Source of the DNA: Phycisphaeraceae bacterium | Lineage (GTDB): Bacteria > Planctomycetota > Phycisphaerae > Phycisphaerales > UBA1924 | Direction of reading: 5' to 3' | DNA: 64,000 nucleotides | NCBI GenBank assembly: GCA_007693965.1 | Contig: RECQ01000046.1 | Coordinates: forward strand, 62,001-126,000 | Shown: positions 1 through 8,770 of the stretch, piece by piece | Layout of the letters: each line of letters begins with the position of its first letter | Position numbering within the stretch: the stretch's first letter is position 1 | Program-made: the position numbers and the translations under genes | The notes under the pieces: generated by a model | The model's database searches: none | What the model was told of the DNA's origin: nothing | Seen by the model: the letters and a program-made list of their open reading frames with translations, nothing else

Positions 1-810
1 CACGATGTCGCAACCGGCGAGCGCATCATCCTTGATCTCACGCCGCGGTCAGGCGCCTTGGACGATGGTGATCTGTCGGAAGAGCGTCCCGAGACGCGCC
101 TGCTCCGCGCGACCGTCTACGGCGCCGATGTCGAATCGCCCGACGGCCCGCTCGCGCGTGTCGAATCCCGCCGCTACGCGCCCGATGCCGACTCAGACAC
201 GGGTCTGCGACTCAACCGCCTGGTCTATCTCGATGGCCCCGTCATCATCGCCGATGGCGAAGAGAACACACTCGAAGTCCCCGGCGCCGGACGCCTGCTC
301 ATCGAGGATCGACGCCCCGACGAAGCCCAAGCGCAGCGCGACCAGGAGCGGCAGCCCGCCGATCTGCGCGGCACCACGCTCTTTGAGTGGGACGGCTCTT
401 TCAATGTCGAGCGTGATCGCGGCTACGCGGTGATGGATCGGCGCGTCCGTCTGCGCCAGCGCGCCCCCGGCGCCGGCGCTGTCACCGAGCTCGAATGTGA
501 ACAGCTCCGCGCCTGGATGGATCCGGACGCCATTGCCGAGAATGATGATCCCGAGATCGCTCCCGAACTTCGCCGCGTGGAGGCCTCCGGCGCCGTCTAC
601 GCAGCCCAGCGCGGCAGGCAGCTCATCGGCGACACGCTCGTCTACGACGCCGTCAGCGGCCAGCTCGAAGCGCGGGCCGAGCCCGGCAACCTCGTCACCC
701 TCTTCGATCAGGCCCAGCCCACGCCCCTCACCGGCAGCGTCCTCCGCTGGGACCTCCTCCGCGATCGCGTGGAATGGTTCGATGCGGGTGAAACGACCGC
801 CCCGCGCTAG
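1..810 (+). CDS. LptA/OstA-like protein, 5' truncated by the window edge
   Basis: The reading frame is open from base 1 to the TAG at 808-810 with no convincing start, so the N-terminus lies outside the window. The visible 269 residues show the repeating short beta-strand pattern of OstA/LptA beta-jellyroll proteins. This is clearest in the C-terminal part, where phrases such as SGAVYAAQRGRQLIGDTLVY and LVTLFDQ alternate strand and turn. LptA-type proteins bridge the periplasm for lipopolysaccharide export; no other lpt gene is visible here. The family call rests on pattern recognition and is moderately sure, and an LptC or LptD N-terminal domain fragment is an alternative. A 132-base gap separates it from the glycosyltransferase downstream. 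Confidence 0.6.
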   Translation, partial: HDVATGERIILDLTPRSGALDDGDLSEERPETRLLRATVYGADVESPDGPLARVESRRYAPDADSDTGLRLNRLVYLDGPVIIADGEENTLEVPGAGRLLIEDRRPDEAQAQRDQERQPADLRGTTLFEWDGSFNVERDRGYAVMDRRVRLRQRAPGAGAVTELECEQLRAWMDPDAIAENDDPEIAPELRRVEASGAVYAAQRGRQLIGDTLVYDAVSGQLEARAEPGNLVTLFDQAQPTPLTGSVLRWDLLRDRVEWFDAGETTAPR

Positions 811-942
811 CGCCCGGCTGTTTTTCGGGGAATACGATCGCGTAAAGAATCTGTTTGATCTGTTGCGGGTCGAGCGATCCGCCGCCGACGCTGGTCGGCG
901 AATCGCGACCAGACCCACCAGCCCACCCGGAGCGTCAGTTCC

Positions 943-1692
943 ATGCGCACACTCGTCGCGATCCCCGTCTACAACGAGCAGAAATATGTCAATCGCGTCC
1001 TGTGCCGTGTGCGCGAATTCGCGGACAACGTGCTCGTGATCGATGACGGCTCCACCGACGATACGCCCTGCCTGCTGGGCAAGCACCGGGTCGAGGTGAT
1101 CCGCCACGCCGAGAACCGCGGCTACGGTCGCTCCCTTCAGGACGCATTCCGCTGGGCCATGGTCGACGGCTATGACTGGGTCATCACCATGGACTGCGAC
1201 GAGCAGCACGAGCCCGCCGCGATTCCGCGTTTCATCGAGGCCGCCCGCGCCGACGCCCACGATGTCATCAGCGGCTCGCGCTATCTCGACCAGGAGCAGT
1301 CAGGCGACCGTCCGCCCGAAGATCGGCGCGCCATCAACAAGCAGATCACAGAGGAGATCAACCGGCGCCTCGGCTTCGAGCTGACCGACAGCTTCTGCGG
1401 CTTCAAGGCCTACCGCGTCGACGCCCTGCGCCGACTCTCCCTCGATGAAGACGGCTACGCCTTCCCGCTCCAGTTCTGGGTGCAGGCCGCGGCCCACCGG
1501 CTGCGCGTGAGCGAGATACCGGTTCGCCTGATCTACAACGACCCCAACCGCTCCTTCGGCGGCCCGCTTGATGTGCCCGAATCGCGCCTGAACCACTACC
1601 GGCGCGCCCTGCACTGTGAACTCCGCCGCTGCGCCGACATGCTCCCCGCCAGCGCCCTCAATGGCGAACTGATCGGAGCCTGTTGCCGTTGA
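943..1692 (+). CDS. Family 2 glycosyltransferase, dolichol-phosphate mannosyltransferase-like
   Basis: A complete 249-residue GT-A fold enzyme starting MRTLVAIPVYNEQKYV. It has the nucleotide-binding IDDGSTDDT segment near residue 30, an MDCDEQHEP segment in the metal-binding DxD position near residue 84, and the DSFCGFKAYR acceptor-side motif near residue 150. These are typical of polyprenyl-phosphate sugar transferases and DPM1-like enzymes, which load a sugar from a nucleotide onto a lipid carrier at the inner membrane. No C-terminal membrane helices are present, so it resembles the soluble DPM1 type. The stop codon overlaps the start of the next gene by 10 bases, suggesting co-translation. 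The substrate cannot be read from sequence. Confidence 0.85.
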   Translation: MRTLVAIPVYNEQKYVNRVLCRVREFADNVLVIDDGSTDDTPCLLGKHRVEVIRHAENRGYGRSLQDAFRWAMVDGYDWVITMDCDEQHEPAAIPRFIEAARADAHDVISGSRYLDQEQSGDRPPEDRRAINKQITEEINRRLGFELTDSFCGFKAYRVDALRRLSLDEDGYAFPLQFWVQAAAHRLRVSEIPVRLIYNDPNRSFGGPLDVPESRLNHYRRALHCELRRCADMLPASALNGELIGACCR

Positions 1693-3110
1693 CGACGCCC
1701 GCCGACGCCATCGCGCCCGCGCACGAACCGGTGTCGAGCACGACGCAGCCGGAGCCGTCGCTCACCATTGATCCCGCGCCCGGGCGCTGGCGCGACCTGA
1801 TCCTGAACGCATGGAAGAATCGCAATGCCGAGCGCGCCCGGACCTTCCGGCACGAGCTCGGCCTGCCCATTGACCGGCCGATCGTCATGACCGGGCACCA
1901 GCTCGAAGTCTGGCATCCCGGCGTGCTCGCCAAGTTCTACGCCTGCGAAGCCGCGGCCCGGACGGCCGACGCCGCCACGGCGTGGGTGATGGTGGACCAG
2001 GATGAATCATCGTTCTGGAATCTGCGGGCGCCGGTGGTGGATCGCGACGGGGTGATCCGGAGCGAGACTGCGTCGCTCCTCTCACCCGGCGCCCGCCCGC
2101 CGGTCGGGGCGGCGGTGGGCGCGTGCCCGGCGTTCCCGCCGGAATCGCCCGCGTACTCCGGCGCGCCGGCGCTGAAGACGATCAAGCCCGCGTCCGCCCG
2201 CCTCGTCGAGTCGCTGCAGCGCCGCCAGAGCGCCGGCTCCGCCGCCCGGCAGATCGGCGCGAGCGTCGCCGAGCTCGCCGCCCCATTGCTCGCGGCTGCG
2301 CCGACCGTATACGCCACCGACCTTGCGGGCGCCACGCTGTTCAAGGAGCTGGTCGAGCGCATGCGAACCGCGCCGCGCGAAGTCGCCCAGGCCTACAACG
2401 CCGCCGTGAGAGCGAACCCCGGCGCCGGTGTCGCAGAGCTGCGCATCGGCGATCGCGATGAGCAGATCGAGCTTCCCCTGTGGCGCGCGCCAAAGTGCGC
2501 GCCGCGCCGGCGCGTGCTCTGCGGCGAGCTTGCGGACATCCCCCGCGATGAACTGGCGCCGAAGGCGCTTCTGCTCACGCTCATCTTCAGACTGGCAGGA
2601 TGTGAACTGTTCATCCACGGAACCGGCGGCGCCGCGTACGACGCGGTCACCGATGCATGGAGCCAATCCTGGCTGGGCGAGACGCCGGCTCCCCGAGCCC
2701 TCGTCACCGCCACGCTTCGCCTGCCGCTGCCCGGCGCCGATGCATCGGCAGACGACCTGCGCATCGCGCGCTGGCGTGCCCACCACGCCCGCCACAACCC
2801 CGAACTGCTCGGCCTCGACGCCCTCGGCGCCCGCAAACGCGATCTCGCCCGGCGCATCGACACGCTGCGAGAACAGGGCGAAGACGCCTCCGCGCTCTTC
2901 CGCGACATGCACGACCTGCTCGAAACCGCTCGACGCGAGGGCGAGCGCGAGCTGAAGCGACTCGATGAATCAACCCGCCGCGCTGAACTCGCACTCGAAT
3001 CCGCAGAAGCCGCGAAGGACCGGACCTGGCCCTTCATCTGGCACGAGCCCGATGCCCTGCGAGCCCTGCGCAATCGCGTGCACAGTACCTTCGATGGCCA
3101 CGCGTCCTGA
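1683..3110 (+). CDS. BshC-like protein (putative cysteine-adding enzyme family)
   Basis: A 475-residue soluble protein. Around residues 69-80 it reads MTGHQLEVWHPGVLAKFYA, matching the TGQQ...GPLY region of bacillithiol synthase BshC. A WVMVDQDESSFW segment matches the BshC acidic/aromatic motif, and LAPKALLLTLIF...FIHGTGGAAYDAVT matches the later LRPL..LP...VGGPAE region. The C-terminal 100 residues are a strongly charged coiled coil, as in BshC. BshC joins cysteine to glucosaminyl-malate in bacillithiol synthesis; bshA and bshB are not in the window, so the role is unproven. The frame opens with TTG at 1683, overlapping the preceding gene. There is no ATG before the conserved region, so the start is uncertain. 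Confidence 0.5.
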   Translation: MPLTTPADAIAPAHEPVSSTTQPEPSLTIDPAPGRWRDLILNAWKNRNAERARTFRHELGLPIDRPIVMTGHQLEVWHPGVLAKFYACEAAARTADAATAWVMVDQDESSFWNLRAPVVDRDGVIRSETASLLSPGARPPVGAAVGACPAFPPESPAYSGAPALKTIKPASARLVESLQRRQSAGSAARQIGASVAELAAPLLAAAPTVYATDLAGATLFKELVERMRTAPREVAQAYNAAVRANPGAGVAELRIGDRDEQIELPLWRAPKCAPRRRVLCGELADIPRDELAPKALLLTLIFRLAGCELFIHGTGGAAYDAVTDAWSQSWLGETPAPRALVTATLRLPLPGADASADDLRIARWRAHHARHNPELLGLDALGARKRDLARRIDTLREQGEDASALFRDMHDLLETARREGERELKRLDESTRRAELALESAEAAKDRTWPFIWHEPDALRALRNRVHSTFDGHAS

Positions 3111-3121
3111 TCGCTGATCCG

Positions 3122-3155
3122 AAGCTTCGTCGAAGGCTCCTTAGCCTCGGCGTCT
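3122..3155 (+). repeat. REP-like palindromic element, family 1, copy a
   Basis: This 34-base element, AAGCTTCGTCGAAGGCTCC then TTAGCCTCGGCGTCT, shares its 3' two thirds with five other copies in the window (19690, 19832, 48989, 49157, 53826). Its left half is degenerate relative to the consensus CCGAGGCTTCG. It lies 11 bases beyond the stop of the BshC-like gene and before the end of the convergent gene on the other strand, the same context as all other copies. Confidence 0.7.
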
Positions 3156-3181
3156 CAAGCGAAACGGGCTGCTGCGGAGTT

Positions 3182-3922
3182 TCAGCCCATGATCGCGATC
3201 ACGGCGATAAGAATCGCCACCACCGCCACGGCGCCGCAGATCACGCCGATGGTCACCATCGTGCGCCGCGTGGTGGCGATGAGCTCGACGAGTCGCTGCT
3301 CGCGCGTCTCTGAACTGCGGCGCATGCCGTCAAGCGTGTCGCCGACACGCGCGTTGGCGCCGGTCATCTCGCCGAGAGCGGAGCGGAAATCAGTCACGCT
3401 GTCGCGCAGCTCTTCCTCGACCTGGCCGGTGCGCTGCACGTGCTCCCCGACGCCCGCGACGGCCTCGGCGACGCGCTCGTCGCCCTCGCGTGTGGCCTCG
3501 GCGAGCCGGTCCACCGCCTCGACCATGCGGGCGCCCTGGTCGCGGATCTCGGGAATGGCGTCCATCGCTGCGGGAATCCGCTCGGCGATCTCCATCAGCC
3601 GCTCGGCCCGTCGCTCCTGCAGATCAAGGTGCCCGTCGAGCTTGCGGACCAGCTCCAGAACCTCCTCGTAGTTCTTCTGCAGCTCCGCAATCATCTCGTT
3701 CTTGTTCCGCGGCGCCGGGGCGCCGGGGCGGCGTTCGGCGAGCTGGCCGATCTCGCGGTCGAGAGCCCCCTCATCATCACGGTCGATCTCGATCTCCAGC
3801 GGCTTGCCCTCGGCGGTCGCCGAGGCGAGGGCCGATCGGCCGGCGCCGTTCGTTCCCGACGCATCCTTCGAGCGACGACCGGATTTCGCGAAGTAATTCG
3901 AGAGCTTCGAGAAGACTTTCAT
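3182..3922 (-). CDS. Tail-anchored coiled-coil protein of unknown function
   Basis: A 246-residue protein read from the ATG at 3922 (MKVFSKLSNYF), preferred over an upstream GTG at 4000 because the extra 26 residues look like untranslated leader. Residues about 80-215 are highly charged and heptad-like (ELQKNYEEVLELVRKLDGHL, then many E/A/R-rich turns). The last 26 residues form one hydrophobic helix (TIGVICGAVAVVAILIAVIA), so the protein is probably anchored by its C-terminus with a long coiled coil facing the cytoplasm. The layout is loosely like the signalling part of chemoreceptors, but no methyl-accepting hairpin motif is seen. No family was recognised. Confidence 0.7.
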   Translation of the reverse strand: MKVFSKLSNYFAKSGRRSKDASGTNGAGRSALASATAEGKPLEIEIDRDDEGALDREIGQLAERRPGAPAPRNKNEMIAELQKNYEEVLELVRKLDGHLDLQERRAERLMEIAERIPAAMDAIPEIRDQGARMVEAVDRLAEATREGDERVAEAVAGVGEHVQRTGQVEEELRDSVTDFRSALGEMTGANARVGDTLDGMRRSSETREQRLVELIATTRRTMVTIGVICGAVAVVAILIAVIAIMG

Positions 3923-4080
3923 GGCGAATCCTTCCGTTGTACCGCGCTCCGCGGGGCGATCGCCTCCGGCGATCCAACTCGACACAGCCGACTCCTGCAC
4001 GGATGGGGCGGCCTCTTTCTCTGAATCGACCAGCCGCGGGCGTCCCGCTCCACTCTTTCCCGCCCGCTACGCTCCCCGAG

Positions 4081-4989
4081 ATGCTCTTCCTCCGCCACTT
4101 CTGCAGAATCCGGCCGCTGCTCATCGCATGCGCCTGGGTCCTCTCTCTCTGCCCGGGGTGCGATCGCGAGGCCGCCGACCAGGCCGCCGGAGAGCCGGAC
4201 GAGGGACTGCGGCTGGCCGTCCTGAGTCCCGCCGCGGCGATCATACTCCGCGACCTGGGCCTTGAGGACGCCATCGTCGCCCGCCACGCCTATGACAAGG
4301 ATCTGGACCAGAGGCTGCCCGTCGCCGGCGACCAGGCCGGAATCGACTACGAATCACTGCTCCGGGCGCGACCGACCCATGTCCTTCTGGAATGGGGCCC
4401 GCGCGACCTCCCGCCGCGACTGGAATCGCTGGCCCAGCGTCGCGGCTGGACGGTCAGAAGCGTTCGCCTGCTCACGCTTGACGACATCCGCAGCGCCACC
4501 CGCGAACTGGCGGCGCTGACCGGTGACGAGGCGACGCAGAATCGCGCCGAAGCCCTGGTCCGCCAGTTGGATGAGGCGTGGGCGCCAAGGCCGGGCATCG
4601 GCGCCGCCGCGGGCCGGACGCTCGCGCTCTACTGGACCGATCCACCCGGCGCCGCGGGTCCGGGGTCGTTCCACCAGCAGATGCTCGAGTCGATGGGAAC
4701 GACGCCTGCGATCGAGCGCGGCGAGCCGTACATCGCGCTGGACGGCGAGCGACTGCGCCGGCTCGATCCCGATTCGATCATCCTGTTCATGCCGGGCGCC
4801 GATGCGGAGCGGCTCGACGAACTGCTCGGGCCGCTGGTGCGGCTCGACTTACGCGCGGTGCGCGAAGGGCGCATTGCGCTGATCGCACATCCGCACTGCC
4901 AGCTTCCGAGCACAGCGATGATCGACATCGCGGAGGAGGCGGCGCGGGCGATGGAGTCGTGGCGAGCCGCTGACCACCGAGCCCCGTGA
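4081..4989 (+). CDS. BtuF-like ABC transporter substrate-binding lipoprotein
   Basis: A 302-residue protein starting at the ATG at 4081. A hydrophobic signal ends in LSLCPGC, a lipobox with the modified Cys near residue 28. The mature part has the PF01497 (BtuF/FhuD) layout: LRLAVLSPAAAIILRDLGL near residue 45, IDYESLLRARPTHVLLEWGP near residue 95, a long helix, then IILFMPGADAERLDELLG near the end. Such proteins capture cobalamin, siderophores or other metal chelates for a BtuCD-type importer. No permease or ATPase gene adjoins it, so the ligand is unknown. An in-frame extension to 3490 exists but overlaps the opposite gene and was not used. Confidence 0.75.
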   Translation: MLFLRHFCRIRPLLIACAWVLSLCPGCDREAADQAAGEPDEGLRLAVLSPAAAIILRDLGLEDAIVARHAYDKDLDQRLPVAGDQAGIDYESLLRARPTHVLLEWGPRDLPPRLESLAQRRGWTVRSVRLLTLDDIRSATRELAALTGDEATQNRAEALVRQLDEAWAPRPGIGAAAGRTLALYWTDPPGAAGPGSFHQQMLESMGTTPAIERGEPYIALDGERLRRLDPDSIILFMPGADAERLDELLGPLVRLDLRAVREGRIALIAHPHCQLPSTAMIDIAEEAARAMESWRAADHRAP

Positions 4990-5431
4990 TCGCCAGTTGG
5001 GAATGAATGCACTCTGACCGTCGCCTGGCTCCCTTGCCCATCTTCCCTGCGAGGTGGAGCATGGGCAATACAAGGCATTTGGGGCGGAGATTCGGGCGAT
5101 TCAGACCTCGTATTTTTCCCGGTAAGTTCTTGCAATGGCCTTGGGGTCGTGATAAGGTCATTTCTGGAAGGAAGAACTTTTTTCGAAGGACGTACACGTC
5201 GCATCAACCACAATTCTGATTTTGAACCAATGACTGCATGTCCTTGCGCTTGTGCGCTTGGCGATGGTCAGCGGTTTTGCATCGGGCGGTTTCGGCCGCT
5301 TATGTGCTGATGCTCTTTGGGCGCTGCTTGTCGCGGCGCGCGAAGTGGTCTTTCGAAAAGGGACAGTGTTCTGCGTTCGCCATGTTGCGTGCGCTGTAAT
5401 TGTCTTTTCACTCATCGGAGGGAAGCAAGTA
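4990..5431. other. Non-coding leader region upstream of the PEP-CTERM-like gene
   Basis: No convincing coding frame is seen in these 442 bases, which are less GC-rich than the flanking genes and contain several T-runs. A possible sigma-70-like promoter reads TTGCAA (5130-5135), a 17-base spacer, then TAAGGT (5153-5158). If real, it would leave a long 5' leader of about 270 bases. The match is weak (4/6 and 3/6) and is offered only as the best candidate. Confidence 0.3.
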
Positions 5432-6364
5432 ATGAATCGGAATCTCAAGGCTCTCAAGCTCTTCGTCGGCGCCGCCGCCGGCCTGGCTCTCGTCTCACCC
5501 GCGATGGCCGTCGACAAGTTTAAGGACAGCGTTCACACGCCTCGCGGCGGGTCGTACACGTTCCCGGCCTTCAACCTCTTCGTCCCGAACCCCGGCGTGA
5601 CGGAAGTTCTGGACGTCTCCGGCGTTCCCGCGGGCACATACGGCTCCTACGAGATCAGCGTCGACTGGACCAATGATTTCGACGCCTGGTCCTCCGAGGC
5701 GCGGGCTGGCCTCTGGAGCGTCAACGACGGCGCGTACGCCGCCCCCTTCGTAGCGCCCAACAACGGCGCCAGCAACGACGCCCCTGTGACCCTGAACTGG
5801 GCCGGATCGCTCGAATTCGAGTACAACGGCGGCGATCCGCTCGAGTTCGATGCGAATCAGACATGGGGCGGCTCCTCGGCCAACTGGGACAACATCGCCA
5901 TCACGCTCTTCGAGGGCTCTGTCACCCTGCCCATGCTGTCTGACATCGCCATCGCCAAGATCGGCCCCGGCGCCAACGTCACGGGCAACAACAGCGGCTC
6001 TCCCGACGTCCTCAACGGCACCGGCGGCTTCGGCTCCGGCTCCTGGAGCGGCGGCGACGATGTCTACGAGTTGAACTGGACCGGCGGCGACCTCGTCGTC
6101 GACCTCCTGTTCACTCACGCCGATGGCGATCTCGACCTCTTCGTCTGGGGCAACGACACCGCCACCAACCTGCTGGGCTCCGGCCTGAGCGTGTCCGACA
6201 ACGAGCAGGTTGTCGTTCCCGGTCTCGCCGCCGGCACCTACTGGATCCACATCGATGGATGGCTGGGCGCCAGCAACGATTACAAGCTCAACGTCATCCC
6301 CACGCCCGGCGCCCTGGCCGTCTTCGGCCTCGCCGGTCTGGCTGGGCTTCGCCGCCGTCGCTGA
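5432..6364 (+). CDS. Secreted PPC-domain protein with PEP-CTERM-like anchor
   Basis: A 310-residue protein from the ATG at 5432, preceded by a good Shine-Dalgarno (CGGAGGGAAG). A signal peptide ends at about AMA-VDKF near residue 29. The middle is beta-rich, with a pre-peptidase C-terminal (PPC) type domain around residues 210-290 (YELNWTGGDLVVDLLF ... GDLDLFVWG ... GTYWIHIDG). The extreme C-terminus is PTPGALAVFGLAGLAGLRRRR, a Pro-rich motif, hydrophobic helix and Arg cluster that matches PEP-CTERM/exosortase sorting signals, so processing and surface display are likely. No enzyme motif is visible. An in-frame upstream ATG at 5252 would place the signal peptide internally and was rejected. 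Confidence 0.8.
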   Translation: MNRNLKALKLFVGAAAGLALVSPAMAVDKFKDSVHTPRGGSYTFPAFNLFVPNPGVTEVLDVSGVPAGTYGSYEISVDWTNDFDAWSSEARAGLWSVNDGAYAAPFVAPNNGASNDAPVTLNWAGSLEFEYNGGDPLEFDANQTWGGSSANWDNIAITLFEGSVTLPMLSDIAIAKIGPGANVTGNNSGSPDVLNGTGGFGSGSWSGGDDVYELNWTGGDLVVDLLFTHADGDLDLFVWGNDTATNLLGSGLSVSDNEQVVVPGLAAGTYWIHIDGWLGASNDYKLNVIPTPGALAVFGLAGLAGLRRRR

Positions 6365-6436
6365 GCTTCGCAGTCTGACACGTTCATCCGCATCGCTCTT
6401 CTGCGAAGCCGGATGAACTGACATCAGTCGACCAAA

Positions 6437-6468
6437 GGGCCGGTCCGAAAGGATCGGCCCTTTTTTTT
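6437..6468 (+). terminator. Rho-independent terminator of the PEP-CTERM-like gene
   Basis: A 10-bp stem (GGGCCGGTCC / GGATCGGCCC, one G-T wobble) closes a GAAA tetraloop and is followed by eight T. It lies 73 bases after the stop codon at 6364. Confidence 0.92.
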
Positions 6469-6636
6469 CGCGCCTGTGCGCCGCGAACGCCTGCCCAACG
6501 ACTTTCTTCGGGTTTCGCAGGAATTTTCTCGCGATCGATGCTCAGTCCGATTATGCTGAAATGTTATTCACCGTGCGGAAGCGGCCGCGTTGGTGAACGT
6601 GGAGATCAGGGCGCCTCTCATATCGAGGACAGACAT

Positions 6637-8412
6637 ATGGCGTATCGCTTTCTTCGTTGTGTTGCTTCGGCGGCTATCGGCGCAACGTGCGGCGTGACCG
6701 CGCATGCGCAAATTGATTTCACATTCATTGACGTCTCCGTCGAGTGCGGCATCCAGCCCTATGCGATGCAGATGGGCATGGGGGCGGGCGTCTCTGCGTT
6801 CGACTACGACGGCGATGGCTACATCGACCTGTTCGTGCCCAACGGCCCCGGAATTCCCGACCAGCTCTATCGCAACAACGGGGATGGAACATTCTCCGAG
6901 ATCGCGGCTCAGGTCGGCCTCGACTCCACCGCCGCCAGCCGGGCGGCGCTCTGGATCGATTACGACGGCGATCATCTCCCCGACCTGCTCGTCGCGAGTG
7001 ACTGCTTCATGCGAGATCCCTGCGATCAACCCACCACGCTGCGGCTGTATCGCCAGCTTCCCGACGGAACCTTCGAAGATGTCACCGTCGAATCGGGGCT
7101 TTTCGGCCCGTTGTGGCCGGAGCTGCGCACCGAGATGGCGCACCTCTCCGGACTCGCCGCGGGCGATCTTACGGGGAACGGCTACATCGACATCTACGTT
7201 CCCTTCTGGGGCGATGAGGCCGTGCCCAGCGGCGTGCACGCCTACATCTTCCGCAACAACGGCGACGGAACCTTCACCGAGGTGGGGCAGCAGGCCGGCG
7301 TCCGCGGCCCGGGGCGGAGTCACTGGCAGCCCGTCATGCACGACTTCAGCGGGAACGGCAAGCTCGACATCTTCGCGCCCGTCGACTTCGCGGCCAACGC
7401 GCTGTGGATCAACGACAGCACCTTCACCACCATGAAATTCATCAACAGGGCGTCGGAGGCCGGCGTGGACATCAGCCCCTTCGACATGGGAATCGCGCTC
7501 GGCGATTACGACAACGACGGCGACATCGATGTCTTCGTGTCGAACATCACCAACACGAACCAGGCCGGCTCGTACCAGTACCTCTACCGCAACGACACCG
7601 TCGGCGAAATTCCGCAGTTCACCGACGTCAGCCACCTCGCGGGCGTGTGGGACGCCGATTGGGCGTGGGGCACGACGTTCGCCGACATGAACAACAACGG
7701 CTGGCTCGACCTCGTAGTCGCCAACGGCTTCGACCGCACGCTGTACATTGACAACAGGGCCCGCGTCTTCCTGAATCTCGGTCCGAACGAGAACGGAGAC
7801 GTCACGTTCGCAGACGTCTCGGAGCAGTCGAGCTTCGATGATCCGCACTGGAACAGTTGCGTGATCGCAGTGGACTTCAACCGAAGCGGCTCGCTCGACC
7901 TCGTGGAGACTGTCGCGATTGGTAGCGAACTCCGCGTCCACGAGAACGTGCCATTCGGCCGCAGCGCGAACAATGGCCACCTGGTCATCCAGCCGCGCAT
8001 GGACGGGCCCAACCACTTCGCAATCGGCGCTGTGGTGCGCGTGCAGGCGAACGGGCTGAGCATGATGCGCGTCATCACCGCAGGAACGAGCTTCTACGGC
8101 CAGGAGCCCGCCGAGGCCTTCTTCGGCGTCGGCGAGGCCGAAGTCGCCGACCTCGTCACCATCGAGTGGCCGGGCGGCGCCGTCACCACGCGATACAACG
8201 TCCCCACCAACCAGGTTCTGGTCATCACCGATTCACCCGCCGGCGCCGACCTCAACGGCGACGGCGTCGTCGGCAGCGCCGATCTGGCAATCCTGCTTGG
8301 CAACTGGGGGCCCTGCCCCGCCGAGCCCGCGGTCTGCCCCGCTGACCTCACCGGCGATGGATCCGTCGGCAGCGCCGATCTCGGCGTTCTTCTCGGGCAG
8401 TGGGGCTCCTGA
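6637..8412 (+). CDS. CRTAC1-like FG-GAP/ASPIC-UnbV protein with dockerin-like tail
   Basis: A 591-residue exported protein from the ATG at 6637, with GAGG ten bases upstream and a signal peptide ending at AHA-QIDF. Repeated FG-GAP/VCBS blades carry Ca-binding loops such as DYDGDGYIDLFVPN, DLTGNGYIDIYVP and DYDNDGDIDVFVSN, which predict a beta-propeller. Residues about 450-545 match the ASPIC/UnbV domain (HFAIGAVVRV ... FFGVGEAEVADLVTIEWPGG). The C-terminus has two EF-hand-like repeats, DLNGDGVVGSADLAILLGNW and DLTGDGSVGSADLGVLLGQW, shared with the proteins at 14463 and 16758. The domain set suggests an extracellular adhesion or binding role. The 5' extension to 6538 was rejected because it precedes the signal peptide. 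Confidence 0.87.
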   Translation: MAYRFLRCVASAAIGATCGVTAHAQIDFTFIDVSVECGIQPYAMQMGMGAGVSAFDYDGDGYIDLFVPNGPGIPDQLYRNNGDGTFSEIAAQVGLDSTAASRAALWIDYDGDHLPDLLVASDCFMRDPCDQPTTLRLYRQLPDGTFEDVTVESGLFGPLWPELRTEMAHLSGLAAGDLTGNGYIDIYVPFWGDEAVPSGVHAYIFRNNGDGTFTEVGQQAGVRGPGRSHWQPVMHDFSGNGKLDIFAPVDFAANALWINDSTFTTMKFINRASEAGVDISPFDMGIALGDYDNDGDIDVFVSNITNTNQAGSYQYLYRNDTVGEIPQFTDVSHLAGVWDADWAWGTTFADMNNNGWLDLVVANGFDRTLYIDNRARVFLNLGPNENGDVTFADVSEQSSFDDPHWNSCVIAVDFNRSGSLDLVETVAIGSELRVHENVPFGRSANNGHLVIQPRMDGPNHFAIGAVVRVQANGLSMMRVITAGTSFYGQEPAEAFFGVGEAEVADLVTIEWPGGAVTTRYNVPTNQVLVITDSPAGADLNGDGVVGSADLAILLGNWGPCPAEPAVCPADLTGDGSVGSADLGVLLGQWGS

Positions 8413-8453
8413 TCGCTCCGCGGCCCGCAGCACATCCGCACATGTCAGCCACG

Positions 8454-8486
8454 ACAGGCGCCACTTCGCAACGGCGCCTGTTTTTT
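8454..8486 (+). terminator. Rho-independent terminator of the FG-GAP gene
   Basis: The inverted repeat ACAGGCGCC (8454-8462) / GGCGCCTGT (8473-8481) has a 10-base loop and is followed by a T-run. It lies about 40 bases after the stop at 8412. Confidence 0.9.
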
Positions 8487-8770
8487 CTCGTGGCTGCGGC
8501 ATCTTCCGTTCACCTGTCTACAGATCAGAGACAACTCGCCTCGTTCTGCGCGGCGCAGCCGTCGGCGCCGCCAATCACACCATGCTCCTGACCAATGGGG
8601 GCGTCCGCACCGATTGAGCAGCGACAGGGTCACGGCGATCCACTCGGCGCCCCTGGCCAAAAATGGGAGTCTTCTCGGCCCTCGACCGCTGCCGCAACGC
8701 CGACGCGGCCTGAATTGACCTCGGGATGCAATGCGCCCACCCCGACGGCGTTTTCCCGATAGTGACGTCA
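8487..8770. other. Intergenic region upstream of the sigma factor
   Basis: No gene is seen in this stretch. It must contain the promoter of the sigma factor operon, but no clear promoter match was found. The bases just before 8771 contain no Shine-Dalgarno. Confidence 0.5.

Noticed and set aside
193-1260. Minus-strand frame of 355 codons opposite the LptA-like and GT2 genes
   Set aside because: It spans two genes with recognisable plus-strand proteins and gives a low-complexity translation, a common artefact of high-GC codon bias.
3490-4080. N-terminal extension of the BtuF-like lipoprotein
   Set aside because: It overlaps the opposite coiled-coil gene and precedes a normal signal peptide at 4081.
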